From contig NZ_CP036528.1 of assembly GCF_004331915.1 (NCBI RefSeq), positions 1,544,415 to 1,608,414 on the forward strand: a stretch of DNA of 64,000 nt, written 5' to 3'. Source of the stretch: Ureibacillus thermophilus (GTDB taxonomy: Bacteria > Bacillota > Bacilli > Bacillales_A > Planococcaceae). The notes beneath the pieces were generated by a model. That model was not told where the DNA came from. It saw only the letters and a program-made list of their open reading frames with translations, and searched no databases. Below, piece after piece: positions 8,593-17,761 of this stretch; positions within the stretch are counted from its first letter, which is position 1, and each line of letters starts with the position of its first letter. Position numbers and translations under genes: made by a program.

Positions 8593-8872
8593 ATAATCGC
8601 CAACTAGTGGGAGATAATCGCCACATTGGGGAAAATAATCGCCAAAGTGAAGAACGTAATCGCCAAAGGAAAAATTTTTCCCATACAGAAGGAAGATAAT
8701 CGCCAACTTTCAGGAGATAATCGCCACATTGAGGAAAATAATCGCCAAAGTGAAGAACTTAATAGCCAAAGGAAAAATTTTTCCCATACAGAAGGAAGAT
8801 AATCGCCAACTTTCAGGAGATAATCGCCACATTGAGGAAGATAATCGCCAAAGTGAAGAACTTAATCGCCAA
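8593..8872. repeat. 103-bp tandem repeat built on AATCGCCA
   Basis: About two and a half tandem copies of a 103-bp unit; the landmark AAAGTGAAGAAC recurs at 8644, 8747 and 8850. Each unit holds four AATCGCCA octamers at irregular intervals and one self-complementary GGAAAAATTTTTCC. Copies differ at a few positions only. It fills most of the 479-bp gap between yneF and the purine permease and carries no convincing gene; open frames through it are repeat artefacts. Confidence 0.85.
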
Positions 8873-8925
8873 TTTAACTGCACAAAGAAAGGCTGCATAG
8901 AAAGCATACCTTTCTAAGCAGCCAT

Positions 8926-10221
8926 TTAGATAATAAAGGCAAAATACAAAATAAATAAAAGGCAAAGCACATACATAATCGGATGAATTTCTTTAAAACG
9001 CCTTTGAGCAAGTAAACAAATAGGGTACAGAATGAATCCCAATCCAATCCCAATGGCGACGCTGGACGTTAGTGGCATCATAATGATTGTTAAAAAAGAA
9101 GGGATGACAATTTCTAATTTTGTCCAGTTGATTTTGCGTATTTCCATCGCCATTAAAGCACCGACAATAATCAAGGCGGCAGATGTTACTTCCACAGAAA
9201 TGACATTTACAAGAGGAGAGAAGAATAATGCTACTAAGAAACAAGCTGCAATAACAATAGCGGTAAAGCCTGTTTTTCCTCCAACCGCAATGCCAGCTGA
9301 AGATTCAACACTTGTCGCAGGCGTTGATGTACCTAAGATAGCTCCAATCACACCAGCGAGGGAATCGGCAAGTAGTCCTTTTCCGATATTTGGAATCTTG
9401 CCGTCTTTGGCCATCCCAGCTTGGCTTGTCAATCCAATTAATGCACCGGCTGTATCAAAGAAAGCAACGATTAAAAAGGTAAAGATGACAGTAAGCATTT
9501 CTGGTGTAAAAATTTCATCCAAGTGAAGAAATACTACGCCGAAAGTAGGTTCAATACTTGGGATGCTTCCAATGATAGCTTCCGGAACTTCAATTAATCC
9601 GAAAATCATGCCAATAACCGTCGTGATGCACATTCCGTAAAAGATTCCGCCGTTTATTCCTCGGACTAACATAATGATGGTGAGAATTAGTCCCACAATG
9701 GCGAGGAGTGTCATCGGTGAAGTGAGATCGCCAATCGAAACAAATGTATCCTCATTGCCTACGATAATGCCGCCATTTTTCAAACCAATAAAGGTGATAA
9801 AGAATCCGATTCCTGAAGCGATGGCGTATTTTAAATCGATTGGAATAATATTAATAATTTTTTCCCGTACTTTCATTAAACTTAACAAAGTAAAAATGAT
9901 GCTTGCAACGAAAACCCCGGTGAGCGTCACTTGCCAGTCGATGCCCATGCCGATACATACGGAAAAGGTGAAAAATGAATTTAGACCCATACTTGGAGCA
10001 ATGGCGATTGGAAAGTTGGCTACTAGCCCCATAATCAGTGTGCCGATGATTGCTGTAAGAGCTGTTGCGGTGAAAACAGCTCCTTGATCCATGCCGGACT
10101 GGCTCAAAATAAGAGGATTTACAATTAAAATATAGGCAATAGATAAGAATGTCGTAATCCCTGCTAATGTTTCCTGCTTATAGGAAGTATTTCGTTCTGC
10201 AAAATGAAAAAAATTTCTCAT
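8926..10221 (-). CDS. NCS2/AzgA-family hypoxanthine/guanine permease (PbuG/PbuO type)
   Basis: A 431-residue protein with about 12-14 hydrophobic segments. Landmarks of the AzgA-like branch are the N-terminal RNTSYKQETLAGITTFLSIA, the APSMGLNSFF motif and the segment with GTSTPATSVESSAGI. This family imports hypoxanthine, guanine or related purines by proton symport. The upstream guanine-class riboswitch independently supports purine transport. PbuG and PbuO cannot be told apart here. Confidence 0.92.
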   Translation of the reverse strand: MRNFFHFAERNTSYKQETLAGITTFLSIAYILIVNPLILSQSGMDQGAVFTATALTAIIGTLIMGLVANFPIAIAPSMGLNSFFTFSVCIGMGIDWQVTLTGVFVASIIFTLLSLMKVREKIINIIPIDLKYAIASGIGFFITFIGLKNGGIIVGNEDTFVSIGDLTSPMTLLAIVGLILTIIMLVRGINGGIFYGMCITTVIGMIFGLIEVPEAIIGSIPSIEPTFGVVFLHLDEIFTPEMLTVIFTFLIVAFFDTAGALIGLTSQAGMAKDGKIPNIGKGLLADSLAGVIGAILGTSTPATSVESSAGIAVGGKTGFTAIVIAACFLVALFFSPLVNVISVEVTSAALIIVGALMAMEIRKINWTKLEIVIPSFLTIIMMPLTSSVAIGIGLGFILYPICLLAQRRFKEIHPIMYVLCLLFILYFAFII

Positions 10222-10271
10222 GTTGTACTCTCCTGTTTGTATAAATTCATAGGAAAAATTTAGTTATTTCA

Positions 10272-10306
10272 CACAAAAAAACTTTGGCAGCAATGAGGCC
10301 AAAGTT
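10272..10306 (-). terminator. riboswitch expression-platform terminator
   Basis: On the minus strand AACTTTGGC and GCCAAAGTT (plus 10298-10306 and 10280-10288) form a stem followed by seven T. It lies between the guanine aptamer and the permease start. An upstream TTCCTTTTGTAG can instead pair with the 3' side of the aptamer P1 stem, giving the switch. Confidence 0.85.
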
Positions 10307-10356
10307 TCTCTACAAAAGGAATAAAAAACGATTAATTTCATTAATATGTTTTCATT

Positions 10357-10424
10357 CCTTGTAGACAAGCTATTTAAGGTAGCTGGTAGAAACATTCAAG
10401 CCATATTCTTGAATTTATACAAGG
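10357..10424 (-). promoter_or_regulatory. guanine-class purine riboswitch aptamer
   Basis: Minus-strand order: P1 CCTTGTA (plus 10418-10424), then AATATGG in J1/2, P2, the loop with GTTTCTACC, P3 around CCTTAAAT, GTCTA in J3/1 and the perfect P1 partner TACAAGG (10357-10363). The base before the terminal TA of J3/1 is C, which specifies guanine or hypoxanthine rather than adenine. An OFF switch for the permease is expected. Confidence 0.93.
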
Positions 10425-10747
10425 TTTTTTTGTTCTATTAAAAAGTTAAGAAGAATAATAGCAGTATTCATTTAAAACGTCAATATAATTTAGAATGATT
10501 TTTTAAAAATAATAAATATAAAATAATCAAAAAAGTAGAAAAATTTAAACTATATTTTGCGGAGAGTAGAAATGAAATCATAGTGGAATTGCTTTTTAAA
10601 ACTTAGTTCACAGGAGAAAAAGGAATTGCATCAACATCATATATAAAAAGTTAATGAATTATATCAAAATCTGCTAAAAAGTAATAAAACTATCGCAAAT
10701 AATAGTATTAAATATTTCGTTTATATAGATATTATCTAAAAATGAGA

Positions 10748-10776
10748 TTGGAAATGATATAAAAATATACTATATT
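10748..10776 (+). promoter_or_regulatory. putative glnK promoter
   Basis: TTGGAA (10748-10753), 17 bp, TATATT (10771-10776), 40 bp upstream of glnK. The rest of 10425-10747 is AT-rich with no gene. I could not find a clear TnrA/GlnR box (TGTNA-N7-TNACA) here. Confidence 0.55.
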
Positions 10777-10815
10777 AGAACAATAGAAAATTCGAAATAT
10801 TCAGGAGGCTACCTC

Positions 10816-11178
10816 ATGAAAAAAATTGAAGCAATTATTCGACCAGAAAAGCTTACGGATACGATTAAAGAGTTAAAAAAAATTGGTATTACTGGCTTCT
10901 CGGTATCTCAGATTGTTGGACGGGGAAAACAAATCGACACCCAAGGAGTATATCGGGGGAGAAATTATAAAGTCACTCTTCACCCAAAAATCAAATTGGA
11001 AATTGTCCTTTCCGATTATATGGTCAAGCAAACGATTGAAACCATTATTACATCCAGTCAAACCGGTGAAGATGGGGATGGAAAAATTTATGTGTACCCC
11101 ATACTGGAAGCCTATAACATTAAGACTGGCGAGATAGATTTGAGCATTGATGATTTAGCAAATAATAGAGGTGAATAG
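10816..11178 (+). CDS. glnK: PII-family nitrogen regulator GlnK
   Basis: A 120-residue PII protein: N-terminal MKKIEAIIRPEKLTDTIKEL, a T-loop region around GVYRGRNYKV with the conserved Tyr, and the B-loop TGEDGDGKIYVYP. GlnK proteins bind ATP/ADP and 2-oxoglutarate and plug the ammonium channel. AGGAGG lies upstream, and amtB starts one base after the stop, the usual glnK-amtB pairing though with glnK first. Confidence 0.94.
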   Translation: MKKIEAIIRPEKLTDTIKELKKIGITGFSVSQIVGRGKQIDTQGVYRGRNYKVTLHPKIKLEIVLSDYMVKQTIETIITSSQTGEDGDGKIYVYPILEAYNIKTGEIDLSIDDLANNRGE

Positions 11179-11179
11179 C

Positions 11180-12502
11180 ATGGAGCTGATTTATTTAAAT
11201 ACCATATGGGTTGTGATTAGTGCCGCAATGGTTTTATTCATGGAAGGTGGATTCAGTTTACTGGAAGCCGGTTTAGTGCGAACAAAAAATGCCGTGAATG
11301 TCACGATGAAGATTTTTGTTGATTTGACGGTAGGTATTCTCGCATTTTGGTTAGTTGGTTTTGGCATTATGTTTGGAAAAGATGCTTTTGGATTTATTGG
11401 GACAAGTTTATTTGCCAATCCTGAAAACATCTCCTTATCGATGGCATTGCCTAGTGCGGCTTTTGTACTTTTTCAAATGGGATTTGCCGTTGCAAGTGTC
11501 TCCATCGTTTCAGGAGCCGTAGCGGAACGGATGAACTTTAAAGCTTATATTGTAGCAGTCGCACTTATATGCATGATTATCTATCCTATAAGTGGCCATT
11601 GGATTTGGAATAGCGATGGGTGGCTGGCGAAAATGGGCATGAAGGATTTTGCAGGCTCTGCTGCCATTCATGCGGTTGGGGGATTTATTGCTTTTGCAAT
11701 CGCGAAAAAACTGGGGCCAAGAAAAGGAAGATTTAATTCCGATGGCAGTGCGAACGTTTTTGCCCCAAGCAATATTCCTTTAGCTTCAGCAGGTGCTTTT
11801 GTTTTATGGTTTGGCTGGTTTGCGTTCAATGCAGGAAGCACATTAGATGCATCCAATACAGCGCTTGCCTCTATTGCACTAAATACGATTCTTGCAGGAG
11901 CTAGTGGAGGTACTGCTGCACTTTTGATGACCATGAAAAAATTTGGAAAAGCAGACCCGAGTATGACAATAAACGGTGTTTTGGCAAGTTTGGTCGCTAT
12001 TACCGCCGGATGCGCCTATGTTTCCCACTTTAGTGCCATCATCATCGGAGGAATCAGTGGAATCATTGTCATTTATGCAACTTTGTTCGTTGATTCTTTA
12101 AAAGTGGATGACCCTGTGGGAGCGGTAGCTGTTCACGGTTTTAACGGAGTATTTGGAACGATTGCCGTTGGATTGTTCGATACTTCTCAAGGGCTTTTTA
12201 CAACCGGTGAAGCTTCTCTCCTAACAGTACAATTATTGGGTGCTATTGTTGCTGTTGTATGGGGTCTAATTGGCGGTGCAGTTATTGCGAAGATATGTGA
12301 GGGTACGGTCCATCTTAGAGCCAGTGAACGCGAGGAAGAAGAAGGATTGGATATGACCTACCACGGTATTCCTGCCTATAATGAATTGGAGCGCTTTACG
12401 GATTTACCTACGAGTTTATACGATTTTGAAGAATCAACAGGCATCGTGGTTGCGCCTGTGAAGAAAAAATCGGTTAGGAATGCCTCTGTTCGGTTAAAAT
12501 AA
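11180..12502 (+). CDS. amtB: ammonium transporter AmtB/NrgA
   Basis: About 440 residues with 11 hydrophobic segments. Amt landmarks are visible: FMEGGFSLLEAGLVRTKN near the start, GAVAERMNF, HAVGG (first pore His), FNAGSTLDA and VAVHGFNGVFGT (second pore His). It conducts ammonium under nitrogen limitation and is gated by GlnK. The start is the ATG after GAGGTG, one base beyond glnK. The C-terminal tail (about residues 385-440) is long and basic at the end. Confidence 0.95.
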   Translation: MELIYLNTIWVVISAAMVLFMEGGFSLLEAGLVRTKNAVNVTMKIFVDLTVGILAFWLVGFGIMFGKDAFGFIGTSLFANPENISLSMALPSAAFVLFQMGFAVASVSIVSGAVAERMNFKAYIVAVALICMIIYPISGHWIWNSDGWLAKMGMKDFAGSAAIHAVGGFIAFAIAKKLGPRKGRFNSDGSANVFAPSNIPLASAGAFVLWFGWFAFNAGSTLDASNTALASIALNTILAGASGGTAALLMTMKKFGKADPSMTINGVLASLVAITAGCAYVSHFSAIIIGGISGIIVIYATLFVDSLKVDDPVGAVAVHGFNGVFGTIAVGLFDTSQGLFTTGEASLLTVQLLGAIVAVVWGLIGGAVIAKICEGTVHLRASEREEEEGLDMTYHGIPAYNELERFTDLPTSLYDFEESTGIVVAPVKKKSVRNASVRLK

Positions 12503-12538
12503 AATCGGTTTACAGCAAATCTTTCCAATGATTAAAGT

Positions 12539-12566
12539 GCCAGTCTGCTTGTCGGGCTGGCGGTTT
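12539..12566 (+). terminator. candidate amtB terminator
   Basis: GCCAGTC and GGCTGGC form a short GC-rich stem beyond amtB, but the downstream T tract is weak (GGTTTGCATTTTCG). Confidence 0.4.
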
Positions 12567-12617
12567 GCATTTTCGTCCACAGATTTGAATTTATCTCGTA
12601 TTGGGACAGTTGGAAAG

Positions 12618-13148
12618 TTAAAAAGCCTTAATGCCCTTATCCAGAAGTGGAATAAATCGTTTATGGTTATAAATGCCTTGGGATTCTAAAATGGTTTGCC
12701 CAAGTATATCATGGATGGATCTTAGTAATTTTTCTAAAGCATGTTTCGCAAAACCATTCTCAAAGGTTTCCAAGGTGTTAGGCAATTCATCTTCATCCAA
12801 AATAAAGTACTTTCCATTGGGAAGGACCAGTACATCAATAATTAAATCTTCAAAGGTCACTATATTGTCTTCAAATTTTGTACTCTTTACAATGTTAAAA
12901 TACGAAGCCAAGTAATTTCCTTCTTGATCTCTCCAAAAATACAAGTTATAGGGGCGGTCTAACCAATAATAAGCAATAGTATAACTTCCTATTGGAATAG
13001 TAATGTTCAAATCGTTCACTGTCATTGTAAAAGGTTCTTCTATTAGATGAAATAAAACGATGCGGCGATTTTGAAAACTCAATAAATGACATTTATGCTC
13101 TACTATTTTCGTATCATACTGTATTTTTCTCTCTATAATTTCCTTCAT
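12618..13148 (-). CDS. DUF402 (nucleoside di-/triphosphatase-like) protein
   Basis: A 176-residue protein matching the DUF402 (Ntdp/FomD-like) pattern: an aromatic, acidic beta-barrel region with YYWLDRPYNLYFWRD, then FEDLIIDVLVLPNGKYFILDEDEL (shown here as its key Asp/Glu-rich LDxDxLV-type block). Characterised relatives hydrolyse nucleoside or nucleotide phosphates using metals bound by these acids. The actual substrate cannot be read from sequence. Confidence 0.75.
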   Translation of the reverse strand: MKEIIERKIQYDTKIVEHKCHLLSFQNRRIVLFHLIEEPFTMTVNDLNITIPIGSYTIAYYWLDRPYNLYFWRDQEGNYLASYFNIVKSTKFEDNIVTFEDLIIDVLVLPNGKYFILDEDELPNTLETFENGFAKHALEKLLRSIHDILGQTILESQGIYNHKRFIPLLDKGIKAF

Positions 13149-13200
13149 AAACGAATCTTTCCTTTAAAAATAGCAGGTTTGGACTTAAAGAATTGGTCCG

Positions 13201-13617
13201 TCATTTTTGATCCACCCATGTTTTCCAATTTCCTTCAGAGATTCGCTTTCCTAACCCTTTAAGTTTGGAATTGTACATATAAACATAAGCTTGAATGATT
13301 TCGCCAGTTTCCAAAATAACATTTTTGATTTCACGGTTATAAAGGTTTTTGTGTTTTGGAGCATTCTCGTCGTAATCTTCCAGTAAATCCATCGCTTGTT
13401 GAGCCTTTTTAAAATGACTTTCTTTAATAGTAATGACTTCCCCGAATACTTTTGAATTTCCTTCAACCATACAAGGATACTCGCCGCAAATATGCGAATA
13501 TAATTCTACATTCTCAATAGTAGCTTTTTGTATCTTTTCAATGGAATTTGGGGGGATTACATGATGATTGGAGCAACCTGTCATGAGTGTACCATATACG
13601 AAGAAATTTCTAATCAT
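13201..13617 (-). CDS. gamma-glutamylcyclotransferase-like protein
   Basis: A 138-residue AIG2/GGCT-fold protein. The substrate-loop motif appears near the N terminus (FFVYGTLMTG) and a conserved acidic residue follows in LLEDYDEN. Such enzymes cyclise gamma-glutamyl groups to 5-oxoproline, but many bacterial members are uncharacterised. I start at the ATG after GGGAGGCATCAAA rather than five codons upstream. Confidence 0.78.
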   Translation of the reverse strand: MIRNFFVYGTLMTGCSNHHVIPPNSIEKIQKATIENVELYSHICGEYPCMVEGNSKVFGEVITIKESHFKKAQQAMDLLEDYDENAPKHKNLYNREIKNVILETGEIIQAYVYMYNSKLKGLGKRISEGNWKTWVDQK

Positions 13618-13697
13618 TTTGATGCCTCCCATTTTTATTGAGTAGAACGACTTAAACTAGGAAGAAGTTGGAGTTAATGAACTTTCTTGAAAATTAG

Positions 13698-13907
13698 TTA
13701 AAAACTAAATATAGCCATAACAATAACTAATAAAGATACAAAAATATAAAATAGACCCCAAGGATTTTTTTCTTTATTTCTTAATTCTTCTATTCCTATT
13801 GTTGCTATAAAAATTCCAAGTAGTAATGAGGTTAAAGAACTATAGGAAAAATCTTTTGTAATGAAGCTGTATGAAGAAATTACAACCACATTGAAAGCAA
13901 GAATGAT
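13698..13907 (-). pseudogene. 5'-truncated DUF3953-like small membrane protein
   Basis: The readable frame encodes two hydrophobic helices separated by GIEELRNKEKNPWG, which resembles the DUF3953 family of about 75-residue membrane proteins. There is no ATG and no ribosome site; the frame opens directly after a stop (TAA) and would have to start at GTG, leaving only about 63 residues. I read it as a 5'-truncated remnant, though a functional GTG start cannot be excluded. Confidence 0.45.
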
Positions 13908-14045
13908 TTAAAAATTTTCAATCCATTCATTTTCCCAAAACTTTCTACTCAGTTTCCTTTTTTACAAAAATATACCAATAAAAATTTTTTAGCAATAAAT
14001 TATCTATTACTCTAAAAACATTTCTTAATGGATTCAAACTAATCT

Positions 14046-14254
14046 TCAAACTGTTTCTGCCGTGACCTTCTGACAAGCGGAACTACTTTTTTTACGAAAT
14101 TTTTTCGCTTCTTCTGCTAAAGTAATGGTATTGTTCGTTAGGTTTGTGGCAACATGATTAATTTCATTCATGATAGCGACTTGTTCTTCTATAGATGTGG
14201 CAAACGTCGACAGATTAGTTGAAGTTATTTCAGCACACGTCTCTATAACGAATT
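14046..14254 (-). pseudogene. C-terminal fragment of a methyl-accepting chemotaxis protein
   Basis: The minus strand reads FVIETCAEITSTNLSTFATS, then IEEQVAIMNEINHVATNLTN, then TITLAEEAKKFRKK and a stop. This is the tail of a chemoreceptor signalling/methylation helix. Nothing upstream continues the protein. It lies less than 2 kb from an intact chemoreceptor gene on the other strand, so it may be the relic of a paralogue. Low-complexity helical character makes the family call moderate. Confidence 0.5.
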
Positions 14255-14301
14255 TGCATCAATATTTGGCCGATCAATCTTTTGACTTTGGTGAATATGT
14301 C

Positions 14302-14360
14302 AGAAAAGGTCTTCCGGCAATCGGGTATTGCAGCCCCATTGCAGAAGACCTTTTTACTTT
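14302..14360. terminator. bidirectional terminator hairpin
   Basis: AAAAGGTCTTC and GAAGACCTTTTTAC pair across a loop of about 30 nt that contains a second small stem. It sits at the 3' end of the PTS IIC-like gene and beside the chemoreceptor fragment. Confidence 0.65.
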
Positions 14361-14377
14361 AAATAGATAAAGTCAAA

Positions 14378-15415
14378 TCATTCAAAATCCAATTTATAAT
14401 CTTCTTCTTTAATCAACTTTAATTTCTTATTAAATAAAAAGATAAAATATAGATTTAAAATTAACGGCAAGATTAAAAACATTGCCAACATGATGGAAAT
14501 ATTCGTCAAAGTCCATCCGCCATCTGCTAGATTAATATAGTTTAAAGGACCGACTAATCCGGATAACCCAAATCCTGCGCTATAAGGTGTACCTTGTACA
14601 TTCAGAATTCCGGCAAGCCCTCCGAGAATGGCTGCGGTAATTAGCATTGGTACGGCTATGACCGGTTTCATGAAGAAATTGCGCATTTGTATTTTTGGTG
14701 AACCTAAAACATGGGCTAATGCAGTGCCAAGGGAATTGGCTTTATAGCTTGCAATACATAGACCCATTCCAACAGCCACAACGCCTAAGTTTGCAGCTCC
14801 AGCCCCAATTCCTGAAAGCATAATAACCGTTGCAACTCCCACTGTCGAAATTGGCGAAAGGATAATAATTCCAAAAGCAACTGCGATCAATGCGCCCATT
14901 ACAACAGGTTGTAAATTTGTTAAATAAGCCACCCCATCCCCAACTAAATTGGCGCCTTTTTGGACATAAGGCAAAATGATAAATCCAATCATTCCAGGAA
15001 TGGTTACTGTTAACATAGGAATTAATAAAATAGAATATTCTTTTAATCCTGTACCGATTAAGCGGACAAACAATACCGCTAGAGCAGCTGTAATACCGGC
15101 ATTAATAACAACGCCAATCCCGCCAATGGTAAAGATTCCGTCAGCAGTTTTACTAATCACTCCGCTGCCGATCACCGTTGCAAGCCCCACGCTGGCACAT
15201 TGAATCTGAGTCAGTTTAAACTGCATTCCCACTAAAATACCGACTAAAACCGGCAGCATACTCATCACAATGGAAGTGGCATCATATAGATGCTGAAGAG
15301 CTGGCATATGCGGAATCAGCAGTTTTAAGATTTCACCTAATAGAGCATTAGGAATCAGTGCACAAACAATAGCGATACTCATTCCATTTAAAAGTTTACT
15401 AAAAAAATCTTTCAT
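14378..15415 (-). CDS. PTS IIC-like (PfoR-type) membrane protein
   Basis: A 345-residue protein with about ten hydrophobic segments and no IIA or IIB domain. It resembles the PTS_EIIC_2 family, often annotated PfoR or PTS transporter subunit IIC (segments MLPVLVGILVGMQFKLTQIQ and LGTALAHVLGSPKIQMRNFF). A sugar substrate cannot be assigned and no PTS partner is nearby. It stands alone, with a hairpin terminator beyond it. Confidence 0.75.
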   Translation of the reverse strand: MKDFFSKLLNGMSIAIVCALIPNALLGEILKLLIPHMPALQHLYDATSIVMSMLPVLVGILVGMQFKLTQIQCASVGLATVIGSGVISKTADGIFTIGGIGVVINAGITAALAVLFVRLIGTGLKEYSILLIPMLTVTIPGMIGFIILPYVQKGANLVGDGVAYLTNLQPVVMGALIAVAFGIIILSPISTVGVATVIMLSGIGAGAANLGVVAVGMGLCIASYKANSLGTALAHVLGSPKIQMRNFFMKPVIAVPMLITAAILGGLAGILNVQGTPYSAGFGLSGLVGPLNYINLADGGWTLTNISIMLAMFLILPLILNLYFIFLFNKKLKLIKEEDYKLDFE

Positions 15416-15635
15416 ACTTTTCCGCCTCTTTCTAATTTGCTAATTTTTCTGATAATGATTCTTTCAAATATTCTAATAAAATAAGAATAGTATATTTTAG
15501 TCGTTTAAAGCGTTGAATCGTAAAAGTATTATAGTATAAAATTGGAAAAAAGAAAACCCCGTAGAGAAGGATTATTTAATCTTTTCCTGAAAGATAACTA
15601 AGAAATTGTGAAAAAATGCTGCAAAATGCTTTTAA

Positions 15636-15676
15636 AAAGCGCTAAATCCTTTGTATGTTAAGGGATTTAACGCTTT
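15636..15676. terminator. hairpin in the 650-bp gap before the chemoreceptor
   Basis: AAAGCGCTAAATCC and GGATTTAACGCTTT form a 13-14 bp stem with a 12-nt loop and T-rich flanks. Apart from this, 15416-16067 is AT-rich and shows no gene or clear promoter. Confidence 0.55.
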
Positions 15677-16067
15677 ATTGATATTCTGTACTTTTACTCA
15701 AAAATAGGATGTCCGTTTCGCTTCATTTGGTTGGTTTATTACTTATGAATTTAATTTTATTGATAAAGTTTTCTAGTTTTTGCGATGGGTAAGATTCTCA
15801 AAAAAACATTATTTTATGTCGAATATGCAGAATATTAGTAAATTCACCTGAAAATAGTCATCGAAATAGAATTTTTGTTGTATATTTTTTTTAGAAAATT
15901 TTTCGAATAGTACTTCATTGAAAAGAAAGTATTATTTGGAAGTGTTTGTAAAATTTTGTTTTAATCATGGATATAAAAATTTGTATAAAAAGGAGGGAAA
16001 AGGAGCAAGGGGGTATTTAAAAAAACAGCCAAAAATAGAGGAGTTGTTTAGAAGGGAGTTTAATCAA

Positions 16068-17549
16068 ATGAACCAGGATTATTACAATACAAATAGGGTT
16101 CATAAAGTCAATATTGCTATCACAGCTATTTTAATTTTATTAATTTGTATACCGATTGTTTATGCAAGAGGATTTGGGGAAAGTGCGCCTATTCTTGGTG
16201 CAAGTCTATTTGTCATCATTTTATCTTGTTCCACATATTTTTTGCCCATCAATACATATTTAAAAGGCTTTATTATTTCATTTTTGCCAGGGTTAGTGAC
16301 CATTGCGCTTTTCATTGTGGATATATTTGCTTTAAATAAGCACTATATTATTTTACTCTCCGTTGCAATGGTGGCACTTTATTTTAAAAAAGAACTCATT
16401 TTATCTTTAGGAATTGCTTTAGATAGTATATATCTTCTGTTCTTTTTCTTATTGCCTGAAAAATTTTTGGGGTTAGATAGCACGGTGAAAGGATTTGTAA
16501 CCGTCTTCTTTGTGTTGAATGCCATCATCATCATATTGTATTTGCTGACTAAATGGGGCAGAGAATTAATCGAAGAATCTACCCAAAAAGAATTTAAATC
16601 ACAGGAACTGGTTGAAAAGTTATCTTCCGCATTCCAATCCATGGAGAAAATCTCTGATCAGTTGGATGAACATATTACGAAATTTAATAGGGAAATAGGA
16701 ATGCTTTATGATTCTAGCAAAGATATTGTAAAATCTGTGGAACAAATGGCTTCCGGTATTCAAGAAGAAACAAATAGTGTAATGATCATTAACGATTCTA
16801 TGGCGCAATCATTAGAAACAATGAATCATACAGTGAACGTGACTGAAGAGGTTGTAAATCAATCTGAAAGTATGAATGAAAAAGTTCAAGAAGGATGGAA
16901 AAAAATCACACAAGTTACGAACTATATGGATACGGTTGGAACGACCATCAGCAATACGAACTTAACGGTTTCAGATTTGTATGGCAGTTTAGAAAGAGTC
17001 AATACTCTGCTAGGCAGCATTAAAGAAATTGCGGACCAAACCAATTTACTTGCACTGAATGCAGCGATTGAATCTGCCCGTGCCGGCGAACACGGCAAAG
17101 GATTTGCTGTTGTAGCCGATGAAGTAAGAAAACTCGCTGAACAAAGCAGCCAAATCACATCAAACATTCAATCGGTGACTGAAGAGTTGTACAATAAGTT
17201 CCAAATGGTGCAAGAAAAATCAACAGAAGGCGAAAATGCCATCAACCAAGGAACAAAATTATTGAAAGACATTTTATTATACTTTGAAGAAATAAAAAAT
17301 ACATATTCAAGCATCTATAAAGGTTTATCGCTGGGAATGTCAGAAATCATGGAGACAAAAAATAAATTCCTTACGATTCAAGAGCAAATCCAAAACGTAT
17401 CCGCCATTTCTGAAGAAAATGCAGCCTCTACGGAAGAAATTACTTCCACTTTAGAAAATGAACATGAATTAATTGCATCCATTAATTCATTAATTAATGA
17501 GATGAATGAACTAAGTAAACAGTTGAGACAAATTAATCGAAATGAATGA
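16068..17549 (+). CDS. methyl-accepting chemotaxis protein with multi-pass N terminus
   Basis: About 493 residues. The first 170 hold five or six hydrophobic helices with no large extracellular sensor, and no HAMP domain is evident. The C terminus is a standard signalling hairpin, with the highly conserved tip around [20 protein letters not shown] and [20 protein letters not shown]. It should relay a membrane or intracellular cue to CheA/CheW. I start at the ATG after AAGGGAGTTTAATCAA; the frame extends 50 codons upstream without a ribosome site. Confidence 0.88.
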   Translation: MNQDYYNTNRVHKVNIAITAILILLICIPIVYARGFGESAPILGASLFVIILSCSTYFLPINTYLKGFIISFLPGLVTIALFIVDIFALNKHYIILLSVAMVALYFKKELILSLGIALDSIYLLFFFLLPEKFLGLDSTVKGFVTVFFVLNAIIIILYLLTKWGRELIEESTQKEFKSQELVEKLSSAFQSMEKISDQLDEHITKFNREIGMLYDSSKDIVKSVEQMASGIQEETNSVMIINDSMAQSLETMNHTVNVTEEVVNQSESMNEKVQEGWKKITQVTNYMDTVGTTISNTNLTVSDLYGSLERVNTLLGSIKEIADQTNLLALNAAIESARAGEHGKGFAVVADEVRKLAEQSSQITSNIQSVTEELYNKFQMVQEKSTEGENAINQGTKLLKDILLYFEEIKNTYSSIYKGLSLGMSEIMETKNKFLTIQEQIQNVSAISEENAASTEEITSTLENEHELIASINSLINEMNELSKQLRQINRNE

Positions 17550-17561
17550 TAGATGGAAATA

Positions 17562-17598
17562 GGCATCTCCAATTAGTTTGATGGAGGTGCCATTTTTA
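17562..17598 (+). terminator. chemoreceptor terminator
   Basis: GGCATCTCCA (17562-17571) pairs with TGGAGGTGCC (17583-17592) and is followed by ATTTTTAT. Confidence 0.85.
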
Positions 17599-17761
17599 TG
17601 TCTACAAGGCTCAGGCATTTGGGATTCATTCTCATAGAATTCAGTTTGGCAGAAAACGTGACTGAATTGGTTGGATATTACATTTATCACGTAATTTTCA
17701 TTACATCTTACTCTGTTTGAAATAACGTTATACTCACATAATAAAAACAGAGGTGAAGATG

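Noticed and set aside
8710..8917. Small frames across the 103-bp repeats
   Set aside because: Repetitive WRLSS-type translations result from the tandem repeat, not from a gene.
9032..9526. 164-codon frame antisense to the purine permease
   Set aside because: Mirror of a hydrophobic gene; no ribosome site and no recognisable domain.
10425..10815. A TnrA/GlnR box upstream of glnK
   Set aside because: I searched for TGTNA-N7-TNACA and found no acceptable match.
14170..14370. 66-codon plus-strand frame before the PTS IIC-like gene
   Set aside because: It overlaps the chemoreceptor fragment and a terminator hairpin and has no ribosome site.
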